DNA of 64,000 nucleotides from Cladochytrium replicatum (taxonomy: Eukaryota > Chytridiomycota > Chytridiomycetes > Cladochytriales > Cladochytriaceae). Position numbers and translations under genes: made by a program. Shown here piece after piece: positions 47,590 to 59,333 of this stretch (position 1 is its first letter; every line of letters starts with the position of its first letter). The notes under the pieces are model-generated. The model ran no database searches, was not told the origin of the DNA, and saw nothing but the letters and a program-made list of their open reading frames with translations. The DNA is taken from NCBI GenBank assembly GCA_025526935.1, contig JAHLKD010000006.1, positions 529,001 through 593,000 of the forward strand. Reading direction: 5' to 3'.

Positions 47590-48573
47590 ATCCAGATACT
47601 CAAACGCGAGCTCTCCCACGAAACCTGGCCACGCATTGGCATCAGCGATTGTCCGTGTTTTCAAAGTTTGACGAAGAGATCAGGATTGATAAAGGTGCGC
47701 ACAACTTGTTGATCTTCTTTCAAAACAATGCTTATTTTTGCGTTCAAAGAGAGGTTGTAAATTTTCATAACTGGCATTTTGGGCACCACGAAATCACATT
47801 CTTGTGTACAAACACCAGAGAAGATTGCGACTCATATAGCTGAGCGTTGCAAATGTGATGTTATTTAAGACGCATTCTGCGGGGTGATTTTTGTGCTTTA
47901 CAAACCCACCTCAAGGTCTAACATATGTCCTCTATGCAGGTTGGAGGAAACGCTATTCAGTTTGCAACAAACCTGCAATTCAGGTTAACCAGTGATATCA
48001 TTGCATGAATGCGTGTAGAGCTTGACGGATCCATCCCAGTGATCGCGATCGACATCGATCCACAAAATACTGTCTGTGCCAAACAAAATGTAGAATTGTA
48101 CGGCATCAGCGAGCGGGTCGAGTTTGTAGTGGGAGATTTCTTTGAATTGGCACCGAGCATTAAGCCATGACAAGATTTGTGAGCGTTGCAAACTTTAAGC
48201 ATTCCCATGAAGGCCGATGCTGTTTTCTTTTCTCCGCCGTGGGGAGGAAATTCGTGGTTTAGATCATCTGCCTTCAGCTTGATATTGATTTTCTTTTATA
48301 GAACCTTCCCATAAGCAGCATGAATGGTTCAGCCTTGATTCCATGGACGTAGATGGGTGGTGATCCAGCCCAAACAACACTAGCAATCAGATAACACTAA
48401 TTTTGATGTACAGATTCGAACTTTTCAAGTGTGCGAGCTCTGTGAGCCCAAATATTGCGTATTTTTGCATCACGACGTTGACTGGTACCAGGAAAGTTGA
48501 GTGCAAGGCGAAGAATCGTTCTCTGACACTAAGAGTAATACTTCCCTCAGTTTGCAGACTTGGCAACCTCTGA
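47590..48573 (+). pseudogene. TGS1: Trimethylguanosine synthase (TGS1) pseudogene, multi-exon, with stops and frameshifts
   Basis: Pieces of the TGS1 methyltransferase occur in order: ALPRNLATHWHQRLSVFSKF then DEEIRIDK (to 47695), EKIATHIAERCKCDVI (47813-47865), DAFCG joined by a good intron to VGGNAIQFATNL, then VIAIDIDPQNTVCAKQNVEL, YGISERVEFVVGDFFELAPS, ADAVFFSPPWGGNS and SLDSMDVDG. Between them are an in-frame TAA (47866-47868) directly before the SAM-binding DAFCG, a TGA (48169-48171) before ADAVFFSPPWGG, and at least two frame changes (near 47985 and 48310). The WFSVTP segment and an in-frame start codon are missing. Retained splice sites indicate decay of a genuine gene copy. The intact enzyme hypermethylates snRNA/snoRNA caps. 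Confidence 0.85.
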
Positions 48574-48681
48574 TTCGTCACAAAGACAAGTATGTGATAA
48601 TGAAGAAATGTATTCAGATATTTTGGTTCGTTTCCCACGGACCTTTGTCCCAAAGGACGTGGCTGAGACTGGGTCGTCCAA

Positions 48682-51600
48682 ATGCCCCAGTTTTCCCCGT
48701 TGAGGTTGCCGTGGAAGAACGGATTTGCATTGCAAAAGAATGAACTGCGCTTGGCTCGACGATACTTGCTCAATCGGTGTCTGGCTACGGCTGTAGAAAC
48801 GCACCCACACGGCGTGAAAGAGAATGTTACAACAGTTCAACGTGGCGAAGAATGCTTGGAAGATTCGGGTAATCAGGGAGAAACCAGGACGAACGTGATC
48901 GGGATCCCTATGCTTCCCAAGAGCTTATGGAAGCAAGTTTTCACAAGTCCGCCGGTTCAGCCTACATCAGTGCAGCGAACCGTTTGTGAAGATGGATTAA
49001 GACGCTTCGGTTTGCTTGGAAAGACTCAGAGTTCGGATCCGGTTACGCTTCCACTTCCTCCTTTGTCGGGAAGTAATATCCAAGATCACTTCAGAATTAT
49101 CGCGCAGGAGCAGATAGAAGAATACGAGAAGCTCATCAACGTTTTGGTATCGAACGACTGCCCCCCTATGCCGACTACATGGTCGCGTGAGTTGGGATGG
49201 ACGCGTTATGATCCTTCTACGGGCGAAGCGGTTTCTGTTGACTATCCTGGGGAAGATGCCCTTGTTTTCGACATAGAAACTATTGCAGTCGAATCAAATG
49301 GTCATTATCCCGTGATAGCCACAGCAGCATCGGATAAGTATTGGTATTCATGGGTCTCTCCGTCTCTGTTTACCGAGGAACCGATCCGAGATATGATCCC
49401 ACTCGGTCGACCAGATCATAGGAGGGTAGTGGTGGGCCACCATGTAGCATTTGATCGAGCACGGGTAGGTGAGGAATACCGCTTAGAGCCATCGAAAACA
49501 GCATGGATGGACACGATGAGTTTGCATTCTGCGATTGGTGGTCTATCAACGCAGCAGAGACCATCTTGGATGAAATACAAGAAACTCAGAGAGGAGGCAG
49601 ACACGAATGCAGAAGCGATCCACGATCTCGAGCAGCACGAGAGATTATGGCACCTGATGTCTTCCAATAACAGCCTGAAAAGCGTTGCCCAACTGCATTT
49701 GGAAGATTTTACTGTAGACAAGGAAATTCGAACCGATTTATTCTTCAAAGGAACCCGACAAAAAGTTCGCGAGCAGTTTCAAGAGGCCATGGCATATTGC
49801 GCGAAAGATGTGGAAGTCACTTTTCGGCTCTTTCAGCGGCTGTATGTCCCATTTCGAAAGAAGTGCCCACATCCTGTTTCACTCGCAGGAATCATCCATA
49901 TGGGAAAAGGCTACCTGCCAATATCGAATGGATGGGACGAATATGTGAACGGAGCGGAAGCGAAGCATCTTGAGTATCAAGAGAAGATCGACAACATGCT
50001 GATCGGGTTCGCGAATGAGGCACTGAAGATGGCCGAAGGCGAAAAGTGGAAGGATGACCCTTGGCTGAACAAATTGGATTGGACTGTGAAACCACGATCG
50101 CGAACCTTAAATGGGAAACCAGAATGGTATCGAGAACTGTGGGATTCAAAGAGCTGTCGTATTCGCATCACATTATCCAAACGCGCAGTTCCGTACTTGC
50201 TTCGTCTCAAATGGATGAATTACCCGGTTTACTACTCCCGGCCTTTTGGATGGACGTTTGTTGTTCCAAAAGATCAAGGAAAGGCATTGGTTGATTTCAA
50301 GCGATTGTCATTTGACAAAAACCCCGATGATAAGCATTACGATGAAGTTGCATCCTTCGACGAGAATAACCTATACTTTCGAGTACCACACAAGAACGGA
50401 AACAACAGTAACTGCGGGAATCCATTGAGCAAATACTACATCTCAATGTTCGAGGACGGAAAGCTCAGCGCGAACATGGATAATGCTGTTGAGGTTTTGA
50501 AGCTTCAGTCCAGCTGCTCGTACTGGCAAAGCGCCCGTGCGCGCATTCAATCTCAATTTGTTGTGAGAGATCCAAAACTCTTTGGCTGTGATATGCGCGA
50601 TGCCAACGGAAATCCAGCCAGTGTAATCTTGCCACAGTCAATAGTTATGGGGACTATAACGCGGCGAGCAGTAGAGCCTACTTGGATGACCGCTGCGAAC
50701 GCGAAAGCTAGCCGGGTCGGGTCTGAACTCAAAGCACAGGTCCACGCACCTCAAGGATACAGATTTGTTGGAGCCGATGTGGACAGCGAAGAGCTCTGGC
50801 TTGCCTCACTCATCGGTGACGCACAGCTCGCAATTCAAGGGGGAACGCCGATAGGCTTCATGACGCTTCAGGGTACGAAGGCACAGGGCACCGATCTTCA
50901 CTCCGTTACCGGAAGAATCGTCGGGATCAGTCGGGATCAATCGAAAGTCTTCAATTACGCGAGAATCTATGGTGCTGGACAAAAGTTTGCAGAACAGCTT
51001 ATAATTCAATGCGTGCCTGGAGCTACGGAGACTCAAGCGAGAGAGAAGGCGTCCAAGCTATTCAAAGAGACCAAGGGGGAAAGATTCCCAGTCAAAATGT
51101 TGAGAGATGCTCCAGAGTCTTTCAAATCAAATCCGAAAGCTAAATTTTGGTGTGGAGGGACGGAATCGTTCATGTTTAACCGCCTCGAAGAGATCGCGAC
51201 ATCCAGAACTCCAAAGACTCCGACCCTCAAGTGCGAAATTCCAGACAGCCTGAATCCAGCACTGGTGGATCATGATGTATGTGGCAATTTCCATTCTATG
51301 CGCTATTAATGCTGTATCCTGATCTTCACTCCCTGTAGTTTCTACGCAGTCGGATCAATTGGGTCGTTCAGTCTTCTGGCGTTGACTACTTGCACTTGCT
51401 TTTGGTATCAATGGACTATCTGATGCGTCGAATGCGTATCCGAGCCCGATTTGTCCTGTCCATCCACGACGAGTTGAGGTTCATGGTTAAGGAGGAGGAC
51501 ACCATGAAGGCAGTGCTTGCAATGCAAATCAGCAACTTGTGGGTACGAGCCATGTTCGCTGCGAGTGTTGGGATGAATGACCTTCCAATGGTAAGACAGA

Positions 51601-52692
51601 ACGGGATACTTAAACAATGTTTGTGTTCATGATATTGTAAAGGCTGTTGCCTTCTTTGCAGCCGTGGATGTAGATCGCTTCTTGCGTAAAGAGGTGGACC
51701 TCCCTTGCATCACTCCCTCCAACCCGGTTGCCCTGCCGAAGGAACATTCATATGACATTAAGCATGTGGAAAAGGAATTTTCAGGGAGCAGCGTGGAATC
51801 ACTTTATGGGTCGGAGCTCGATTCTGTGGTGCAATTGAAAGAGAAGAGGTCACTCACGTCGCCCTCATTACCTGACGAACAGCCGGTGATAATTAGTTAC
51901 TGGCTGCATGCACAAAATGCAAAGTCGCGAGAAGAGATCTGGGCGCTTTCGAACGACTTTGATATGGCGGTGAAGGAAAACGTGCCGTTCGGAATGGTAG
52001 CGCATCGTGGAAACAGGAAGCCGTCTGCTCAGGCTCAAGTATGTGAGAAGGTTGCAGAAGCAATGAGGCGCAAAACGCAACTACCTAAACCAACTTCAGC
52101 ATCCAAACGCGAATCGAATGCTGAAAATGTTTCGGAACCAACGAGGCGTCGTTCCTCCAGCTTTGGGATGGCAACAACGGAAGAAAGCTCAAAAGATAGT
52201 ACCGTGGCACGTAATCGAAAGGAGAAGGAGATATCAGCTGCACCGACCCTCGATGCGGCGCTCGAGCCAATTCAAACTTCGCGTCGGAAACGATCACGAA
52301 CTACGATATCTTCCAAGGAACAAACCAAAGGCGATCAGATCAACGCGCCAAAAACAGTGCATAAACCCTTTGAATCATTGGGAAACTTCCAATACCTCCG
52401 ACCAAGCACAGAGAGCCTATTATCGAGAGATTCTAAAGAATCTTCCTCCGATAATAACTTGTGGATTATCGAGGACTCTCGTCCAGGACTTGGTGCGGAC
52501 CTAGGCAAAGATGGACAGAGCCAAGAAGTGACAGATGACACTTCCGATCAGAAGTGGGCACACATTGATTTGCAGAGTAAAGTAGTGATTGATGGGAACT
52601 GGATGAACGAGTGGGACGTTGCGCAAAGAAGAAGTTCTCCTGTTCGAGAAGGGAAAAAGAATGCGAGATCTGGGCGTTTGCTCGTAGGGTGA
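48682..52692 (+). CDS. MIP1: Mitochondrial DNA polymerase gamma catalytic subunit
   Basis: Three exons (48682-51276, 51339-51590, 51643-52692) join in phase to 1,298 residues. The basic N-terminus (ELRLARRYLLNRCLATAVET) is a likely mitochondrial presequence. The 3'-5' exonuclease has Exo I VFDIETIAV, Exo II VVGHHVAFDRARVGEEYRL and Exo III MAYCAKDVEVTFRLF. The polymerase has motif A VGADVDSEELWLASLIGD, motif B RDQSKVFNYARIYGAGQKF and motif C VLSIHDELRF. All catalytic carboxylates are present. After the AVAFFAAVDVDRFLRKEVDL segment a charged, low-complexity C-terminal extension of roughly 300 residues follows, like but longer than that of yeast Mip1. Replicates and proofreads mitochondrial DNA. 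Follows the TGS1 pseudogene on the same strand by about 110 bp. Confidence 0.96.
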
Positions 52693-52786
52693 TCGGCGAC
52701 ACTAGCTCTGATGAGATGAGCGGTAACTTGTTTCAACACCAACACTGAGAATAGACTTTTTGCGTTGTGGAAATCAAACACACACG

Positions 52787-55548
52787 ATGGCGCAGCGAGT
52801 AATTGGGTCGATTATTGTGAAATTTGCAGCCCACACCAGAACTGTCATAAGCACAACAACCAACTATCATTCGAAGCATTCAATCTCGAAAAGAGCCATC
52901 TCAATGTCTCGCTTCCTCGCTGAATCGAACGTCCCAATCTGCTTGCTCGACGCTAAAACTCATTTCGAGGCACTCTCCAAGTAGGTTGATTTATGTTTAA
53001 CGCGGAAGAACATGCATGCTGAGGACATCACCAGCCAGGAGAAGTTCTATGCCCACCATATCGCGCAGGCAACCTGGGCCGGATCAAAGATCATCCTTGA
53101 CCAGACTTCATCTGTGTCAGCACCACTGTTTGACGTCATCCTTGGGGTTTTCAGGGGAGATGCGAGCGGAGCAACTCTGAAAGGTGCTTCTGGTGTGTCC
53201 GAAGAGGAATGGAGTCAATTTATAGACTTTGTTGTGGTTGTTTTGGGAAACATGGGAAACTACCGCAGTTTCGGAGGCAAGTACTTCCCTTTACTTTCCC
53301 TTCCATATGCAGCTAATCCTTGGTCGAAAAATTCAGACACGAAGATCATTCCGAGGCTTTCTGAGGAATCCTTCTCAAAGATCGTGAAAGCATCTGGAAA
53401 CGCTGGTATCATAGCCACGTATGAGTCAATCAAATCGGCGATCTTTGCCGCAGACCCTTCTGGGCAGCTCTTGCTCGGATTCCCTGTTCCTGACGGTCAT
53501 ATTTCCGGTTACTACACGCCCAACTTGAGCAAAGTGGAGATTGACTTTGTTCAAGCTGAGCTTGACGTGAACGGGATCAGCGCGCTCAACACCCGTCTGT
53601 TCAAAAGGGATGATGGTTACTACATCGTTTCCGTTGCTTCAGCTCTCAAATCTGCCGACAAAGTCATAGAAAAGGGCGGCAAGACGATCACGGTCACGTA
53701 TGGCGACTTTGCGGATCAGATGCGTAAGGCTGCTGATGCTTGCAAAGCTGCGATCCCGTACGCTGCGAACGAGCACCAAAAGAAGATGCTGGAAGCCTAC
53801 GTGTCGAGCTTTGAGAGCGGCTCGATTGAAGATCACATTGAGTCGCAGCGGCACTGGATCAAGGATGTCGGACCTGTTGTTGAGACAAATGTTGGGTTCA
53901 TCGAGACGTATCAGGACCCCGCTGGTGTACGCGCTGCGTGGGAAGGATTTGTGTCGTGCGTGAACAAGGAGCAGACTGCAAAGTTCAATGAGCTCGTTAA
54001 TCATGCCCCAGAGTTCATTCCAAAATTGCCATGGGGTGCAGCGTTCGAAAAGGTATGTTTCACTCTTATTTTGTATATTTGATTTTTGATGAGTGTGTGT
54101 ACTAGGACAAGTTCAACCGTCCCGACTTCACTAGTCTTGAGGTTTTGACTTTCGCAACAAGCGGTCTTCCTGCTGGGTAGGTAATTCTCAAATCTGACTG
54201 TTTCTTTACTCATTACATACGTCTATACTCGATTCCATCGACATATCCACTTATAGAGGTGAGAAAAAGCTACGCTCGTGTTTTCACATTACTAAATACT
54301 TTATGTTCGATTTTGATGTCGCCTTAAATATTATGCTTGATAGTTGTGAGTGCATCGAGTAACTTTTCGCATATCCAACTGCTGACGCCATTTATTAGAA
54401 CATTCCCAACTACGACAACATTCGTATGGCAGAAGGGTTTAAGAATGTCTCCTTGGGAAATGTTCTCAGTGCGTCTGCACCCAACGAGAAGATCACATTT
54501 GTGCGGGACGAGGACCTTGACCTGTACAAGAAGCTTCGTGGCGTGGCCTTCGAAGTGCAAGTTGGTCTGCACGAACTTCTTGGACACGTGAGTCGTATTC
54601 TGTTGGAACGATGAGTCCTTCATTGAATTCTGTACTAGGGCACTGGAAAGCTGTTGAGCGAAGAAGCACCTGGCAAGTTCAACTTTGACATTAACAACCC
54701 ACCGATCCACCCGTTCACTGGAAGCCCAGTAACAACCTGGTACAAGCCTGGAGAGACATGGTCTTCTGGTAAGTGGAGTAAAACTGTGGGAAGCATCATC
54801 TTGTGATATTGAGATCAAATTGTAGTCTTCAAGGGTGTCTCCAACTCATACGAAGAATGCCGTGCTGAGTGTGTCGCCATCTACTTGTGCCCTTTCAAGG
54901 TTGGGCTTGAACGTGTTCTGAAGACCGGGTATCAATTTGCTCACTAATGTTTTAAGGAAATCGTTCAGCTATTCCTTCACGGATTGGATGCCGATGCTGA
55001 CGACGTTGTGTATGTTGCTTGGTTGTCCATGGCACGTGCTGGTCTTCTTGCACTTGAATTCTATGACCCCGCAACTAAGAAGGTGAGCTCAAAGGCTTTT
55101 CACACATTCTCCCATCGCCCATTTGATAATAATTGCTCGTTAGCACGGCCAAGCACACATGCAAGGGCGGTTCGCCATTCTGCGTGTGATGCTCGCAGCA
55201 GGGCAAGACTTTGTCAAGATCGAGCGGACTGCAGACGACGATTTGCGAATCCACCTTGATCGTAGCAAGATCCGAAGCGTCGGACTGCCGGCGGTGGGCG
55301 AGTTCCTCAAGAAGCTCCAAGTGTACAAGTCAATCGCTGACGCAGAGACTGGCACGGGCATGTACAACGAGATCACGGCAGTTCCGGATGAGCTTTTGGC
55401 ACTGCGCGACATTGTTCTTGCGCGCAAGCAGCCGCGTAAGGTGTTTGTCCAGGCAAACACTGTGATCCAGGATGGAAATGTTGTGCTGAAAGATTACCCT
55501 GCCACTGTTGAGGGTCTTATTCAGTCTTGGCTTGATCGCCAATTCTGA
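52787..55548 (+). CDS. DPP3: Dipeptidyl peptidase III (zinc metallopeptidase M49)
   Basis: Multi-exon, about 720-760 residues. The zinc motif HELLGH lies in [20 protein letters not shown] and the second ligand in [14 protein letters not shown], so the M49 active site is complete. Conserved segments in order: [20 protein letters not shown] (reached by an intron whose in-phase acceptor gives [10 protein letters not shown]), [58 protein letters not shown] and [20 protein letters not shown]. The frame between GLPAG and NIPNY is only restored by two 2-nt micro-exons (54257-54258, 54344-54345), giving GVNIPNY. Start 52787 gives a basic, Ser/Thr-rich extension before a second Met at about 52904, so cytosolic and mitochondrial forms are possible. 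The enzyme removes N-terminal dipeptides from short peptides. Confidence 0.92.
54257..54258 (+). other. DPP3: Candidate 2-nt micro-exon (AG) of DPP3
   Basis: Flanked by an 80-bp intron ending ttatag and an 85-bp intron starting gtgaga. It supplies the last base of a Gly codon and the first of the next codon. It is supported only by its borders and by frame restoration together with the TT micro-exon. Confidence 0.5.
54344..54345 (+). other. DPP3: Candidate 2-nt micro-exon (TT) of DPP3
   Basis: Preceded by tgatag and followed by gtgagt, a strong donor, opening a 53-bp intron that ends ttattag at 54398. With the AG micro-exon it completes GGA GTT before AAC ATT CCC, reading Gly-Val-Asn-Ile-Pro. 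Confidence 0.5.
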
Positions 55549-55824
55549 TGACGATCAACAACTTGATGCAACAAGAATCGCATTCAGCATTTAGCTTGCT
55601 GTACTGTCAGCGGTAATCTCAATATTGGGCTCATTCTCAATACAGTGGTTTGGTGTAATAATGTGTCCAAGTAAGGCAAGGACGCGTCCCCTGCGCCAGA
55701 GACTCCCAGCAACGCGGCGTTGTCACGTCACGCTGGGTGCGCACAGACCAGCAGTATATCTATACCTGGAGGAGCAGGCCGTGGTTCCAAAGACAGGAGC
55801 ATTCAAGGAAAAAACGCTGAACTG

Positions 55825-58800
55825 ATGGCACACTCTGGGTAAGAAAGCCTTCTATTGAAGTGAATTCGAGGGCTGACATTTCTTGCAGCCATTCCGGCTC
55901 TGACATCTATCATCACAATGAGGACTCGAGAATCACTATACCTCGCCATTTGCGTGATGACGTTTCGGAGACCTCGACTCTCCAACGCTCCTCATATAAC
56001 ATGATCGGGATTCCCCGATTGAAGGGTTCTCCTTCAGCCTCGATCATTTCTAAATCTTCCATATCGAAAATCCCATTTCGCTGGCGCAAAGGCAGCACCG
56101 CAACATTGGATTCTACTATGGAAAATGCGGAAAACCCCCGAACCGAACGGACTGGGAGTCTCTCCAGTTTTACATCAATGCTGCGTTTCCGTCGAAAATC
56201 TTCATTGAAGCCTTCGAAATGGCCCGTGACACAGAGCTGGACTCGTGAGACGTCAACGAATCCAAACGGTGGTGGAGCATCCTTTGACGAGGACACGCAG
56301 TCCGATTCCTCGCGACCTCCCTCGATAGATTTTCCAATACTTCCTGCTCTGAAAGGTTTTCCAAAAACTGTTGATCGCCATGAGCTTTACACCGAGCTTG
56401 GGAAGACTTCTGGTTTCTGGGACCATGAATCAAGAGATCAATCATCATCAAAATTACAGTCATCCACAAATACTCTGCGATTCGGAACAAGAAGTAAGGT
56501 TGGAGACGGAAAGGGTGGCAGCTGGTCTTACCAACCACCATCAGAACAAAATCATAGGGATCAACAACGACCTCCGAACTTCCACATCAATCCAGAACTA
56601 TCGCCTTCGAGAGATTCACCCTCTGCTGATTCGCACAATGGAGTCGGATTGGCATTTGATTATATCGGCACACATACTTCGACTGACACGGCAACCCCAC
56701 AGGCATGGCCACCTCTACCAAGTCCCAGAACACAATTGCAAATTCGGCGACTGCGTGATCCTGATCCTGGCCTCGTGGTGGAAACCAAACACTGGACTCC
56801 TGATGACGCCGGTCCGGGTTCTCATGACGATGAAGCATGGTCTCTCGACTCTCCAGCTTCCCAGGCGCAGTCCATCTTGCTGGTCCGCAATACGAGGACT
56901 GGCACTGCAACTCCTCAAACATTTGCATTTCCGCCACCGCCATCGCGTCCACCTCCGGAAGCACTGATCCATGGAAGCGTTGAACCTTTCGGTATTACTG
57001 TTGGATCTTCGCCTCATACTGCTACCAGAATTCAAAAGTTGGATAAGCATGGCGGCAATCCTCACAATTCTTATCGTTCTGAGAAGAAGTCAGTGGATAC
57101 AAACGACCCTTGCCGAGATGAAAATGATGGCCATATATCTCCTGCCGAAGATGCGCTTTCAATTGGAATTCCTCCGTATTCTATCTTATCCGACGAAAAC
57201 CAGCCGCCCGACGATGACGGGATGGAGGGACATCCATCAAACACGAGGATGCAACGTGCGAGCTTCGAAACTAGAACTACGGTGGTGAGAAACAGCTTAC
57301 TGTCAAGCGTCTCGCCCACTGATGGCGGATATACGTCCCCCCCGGATGACGCTCCAACTCCTCGTGTCAGCGATTGGGTTAAATCAATATCATTGCAAAA
57401 GTCTCTCTCGATATCATCCCGCGGCACTATAAGGACGATCCAAGCTCTTCAGAAAAATGGAAGGACATCTTTCTTGGTACCCTCTGCGGTTCCCCAATAC
57501 CCTATCATTGGAAATCGTCGGGATTCCTTCAGGGAAGATAGCGATGACCTTGCAATGTCTGAGGCTACTTCGCATCCTTCTCTTCAGCTTGAATCCTCCA
57601 CAGATTCTCCCACATTTCCTTGTGCAGAACTAGGTATTTTCGGTGATAGAACTTCAACGTTGATCCCTGCATCACCGATCCTTTCTTACGAGGAAGAAAT
57701 GTCGGATCCTGTTCCCGCTACTTTCGAGTGTGAACTACCCGCGATTGCTACTGCAGCTGAACCTGTAGAGATATCGATTTCGAAAATTGAAGGAAATACA
57801 TGGAGTCAAACCGAACATGAGCCAACTAAGGCTGTTCGAATCAACGCGATCAGGATGGTCCAAGACGATCTTCTGCAAAATGGAACTCCGATGTCAATCG
57901 AAGTTCCGAAGACACCACCTTGCTCGCCAGATTGTGGAAGCGTCGAAGAAGTGTTGGACTGGAATAATGAGCACAAGCGAGAATGCGGCGGGCCTGAAGT
58001 TTTTGAATTGGAAGCACTGGTTGATGCATATCATGAATCCCAAACGGACATCGAGGCTAAAGGGGAGCCAAGAGCACCCGTAATGCCACTCGAACTTGTT
58101 CATCATGACGTTGTGGAAGACGGGGACGGCAGCGACGACAGCGGTGAAAATCGGGAAGTTGTGGTGGAAACCGTGGAGGAAGTGACATTGGTTGATCTTA
58201 TTGCAGAGTGCGGTTTAGAGCATGGAAAACGTAGACGTGCTGGAATTCGTGACTCGATATTCAGTCTGTCAGAATCGGTTCAAAAGGAGCGTCACAGGTC
58301 ACTCATGGAAGCAGGGAATGGAGTCAGAGCAAGTGATGTTCATCCCGAAGTTAAACCAAGAGAGATCTCTTGGATTGGTAGTGTAGGACAGCTGTGCGTC
58401 GGAATATCGGCCCGTGCTTCAGCGATCAGCTTCGTGACTGAGATGGAAGTGCCTGAGGCCATGGACGTCAACGAAACAGATGGGAGCACGTTGGCAATAT
58501 CTGACAATACGCAGACAACAGATGACCAGAATCGTAACTTATCCACTGCAGATCAAATGGAAACCGATGCGATAAAAAGGAAGCCTCTTTCTGTGCAGGA
58601 CGATAGCACGCAAACAACAGTAGATGACGCTGAAGAGTACCCGAAGCTGCTTGAGTCGATCCTGGGAAATCAGAAGGCAAACTGTGTCGAACGCAGCAAA
58701 TCTGAACGCGAAAGCTCGACGCATGTACAAGATGATAGCGATTGTGACATGATACCAGGTGACCTTGTTATTTGTCCGGTCGAAATGGAAGACACCGATA

Positions 58801-59096
58801 TGCCGCCAGCTCTTGTAAGGAACCCTAGCAACGTCCGAATCGCAATCGATAAAGCTCATGTTTCGAATACGCTTTCTCGAAGAGTCCCTGGTGTGTGGGT
58901 TTTCCAACCTTTACGGCTCGAGCGTGGTATTGGTGCCGAGGGTGGAACAACTTTCGACGACGATACTAAAAATGAAATCATCGCGACGGCAATCGCAGCA
59001 GCAACTGCGGCGGCTGCTGCTGCAACGGCAGCGATTGCTGCTATCGGTTCGCTTCGAGGAAAGCCGACCGGGAAGCCCCAAAATGAGCGAGGGTAA
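55825..59096 (+). CDS. Large Ser/Glu-rich protein of unknown function with Ala-rich C-terminal helix
   Basis: Two exons, 55825-55838 (MAHS plus two bases) and 55889-59096, give 1,073 residues. No known domain was recognised. The sequence is low in hydrophobic residues, rich in Ser, Pro, Glu and Asp, with basic patches near the N-terminus (FRWRKGSTATLDST; MLRFRRKSSLKPSKW), repeated SP/TP sites that could be phosphorylated, and short ordered-looking stretches (TFECELPAIATA; VTLVDLIAECGLEHGKRRR). Near the end SRRVPGVWVFQPLRLERGIG precedes an alanine-rich helix of about 30 residues. It looks mostly disordered. A regulatory or cytoskeletal scaffold is possible but unproven. The 14-nt first coding exon is fixed by a clean gtaag/gcag intron and frame continuity. 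Confidence 0.8.
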
Positions 59097-59333
59097 TCCG
59101 GGATGTCGCATTTTGCTTTCATGGTGAGTAAAACTCGAAGTGGTTTACTTCTTGCCTCCTTTTGGGCCAAGCAAACCCCGATATGAGAACTTCAATTTTT
59201 CCGTTACTTCGTAGATTCTTGAAAAGATCGTTGAGTTTAGTTTTTTTCTATTCTATTGTTATATAAATATGACCATTGAGCGATCTATCCAATGATCGGG
59301 CGAATATCTGAATATCTGTGATCAACCTTCGTA

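Noticed and set aside
47866-48171. Reassigned stop codons or readthrough to rescue TGS1
   Set aside because: Both TAA and TGA would need a sense meaning, while neighbouring genes use all stops normally. Frame changes also remain, so decay is simpler.
56371-57288. Long ORFs in alternative frames inside the large Ser-rich gene
   Set aside because: They are shadows of the 55889-59096 exon, which is open throughout and joins a proper start exon.
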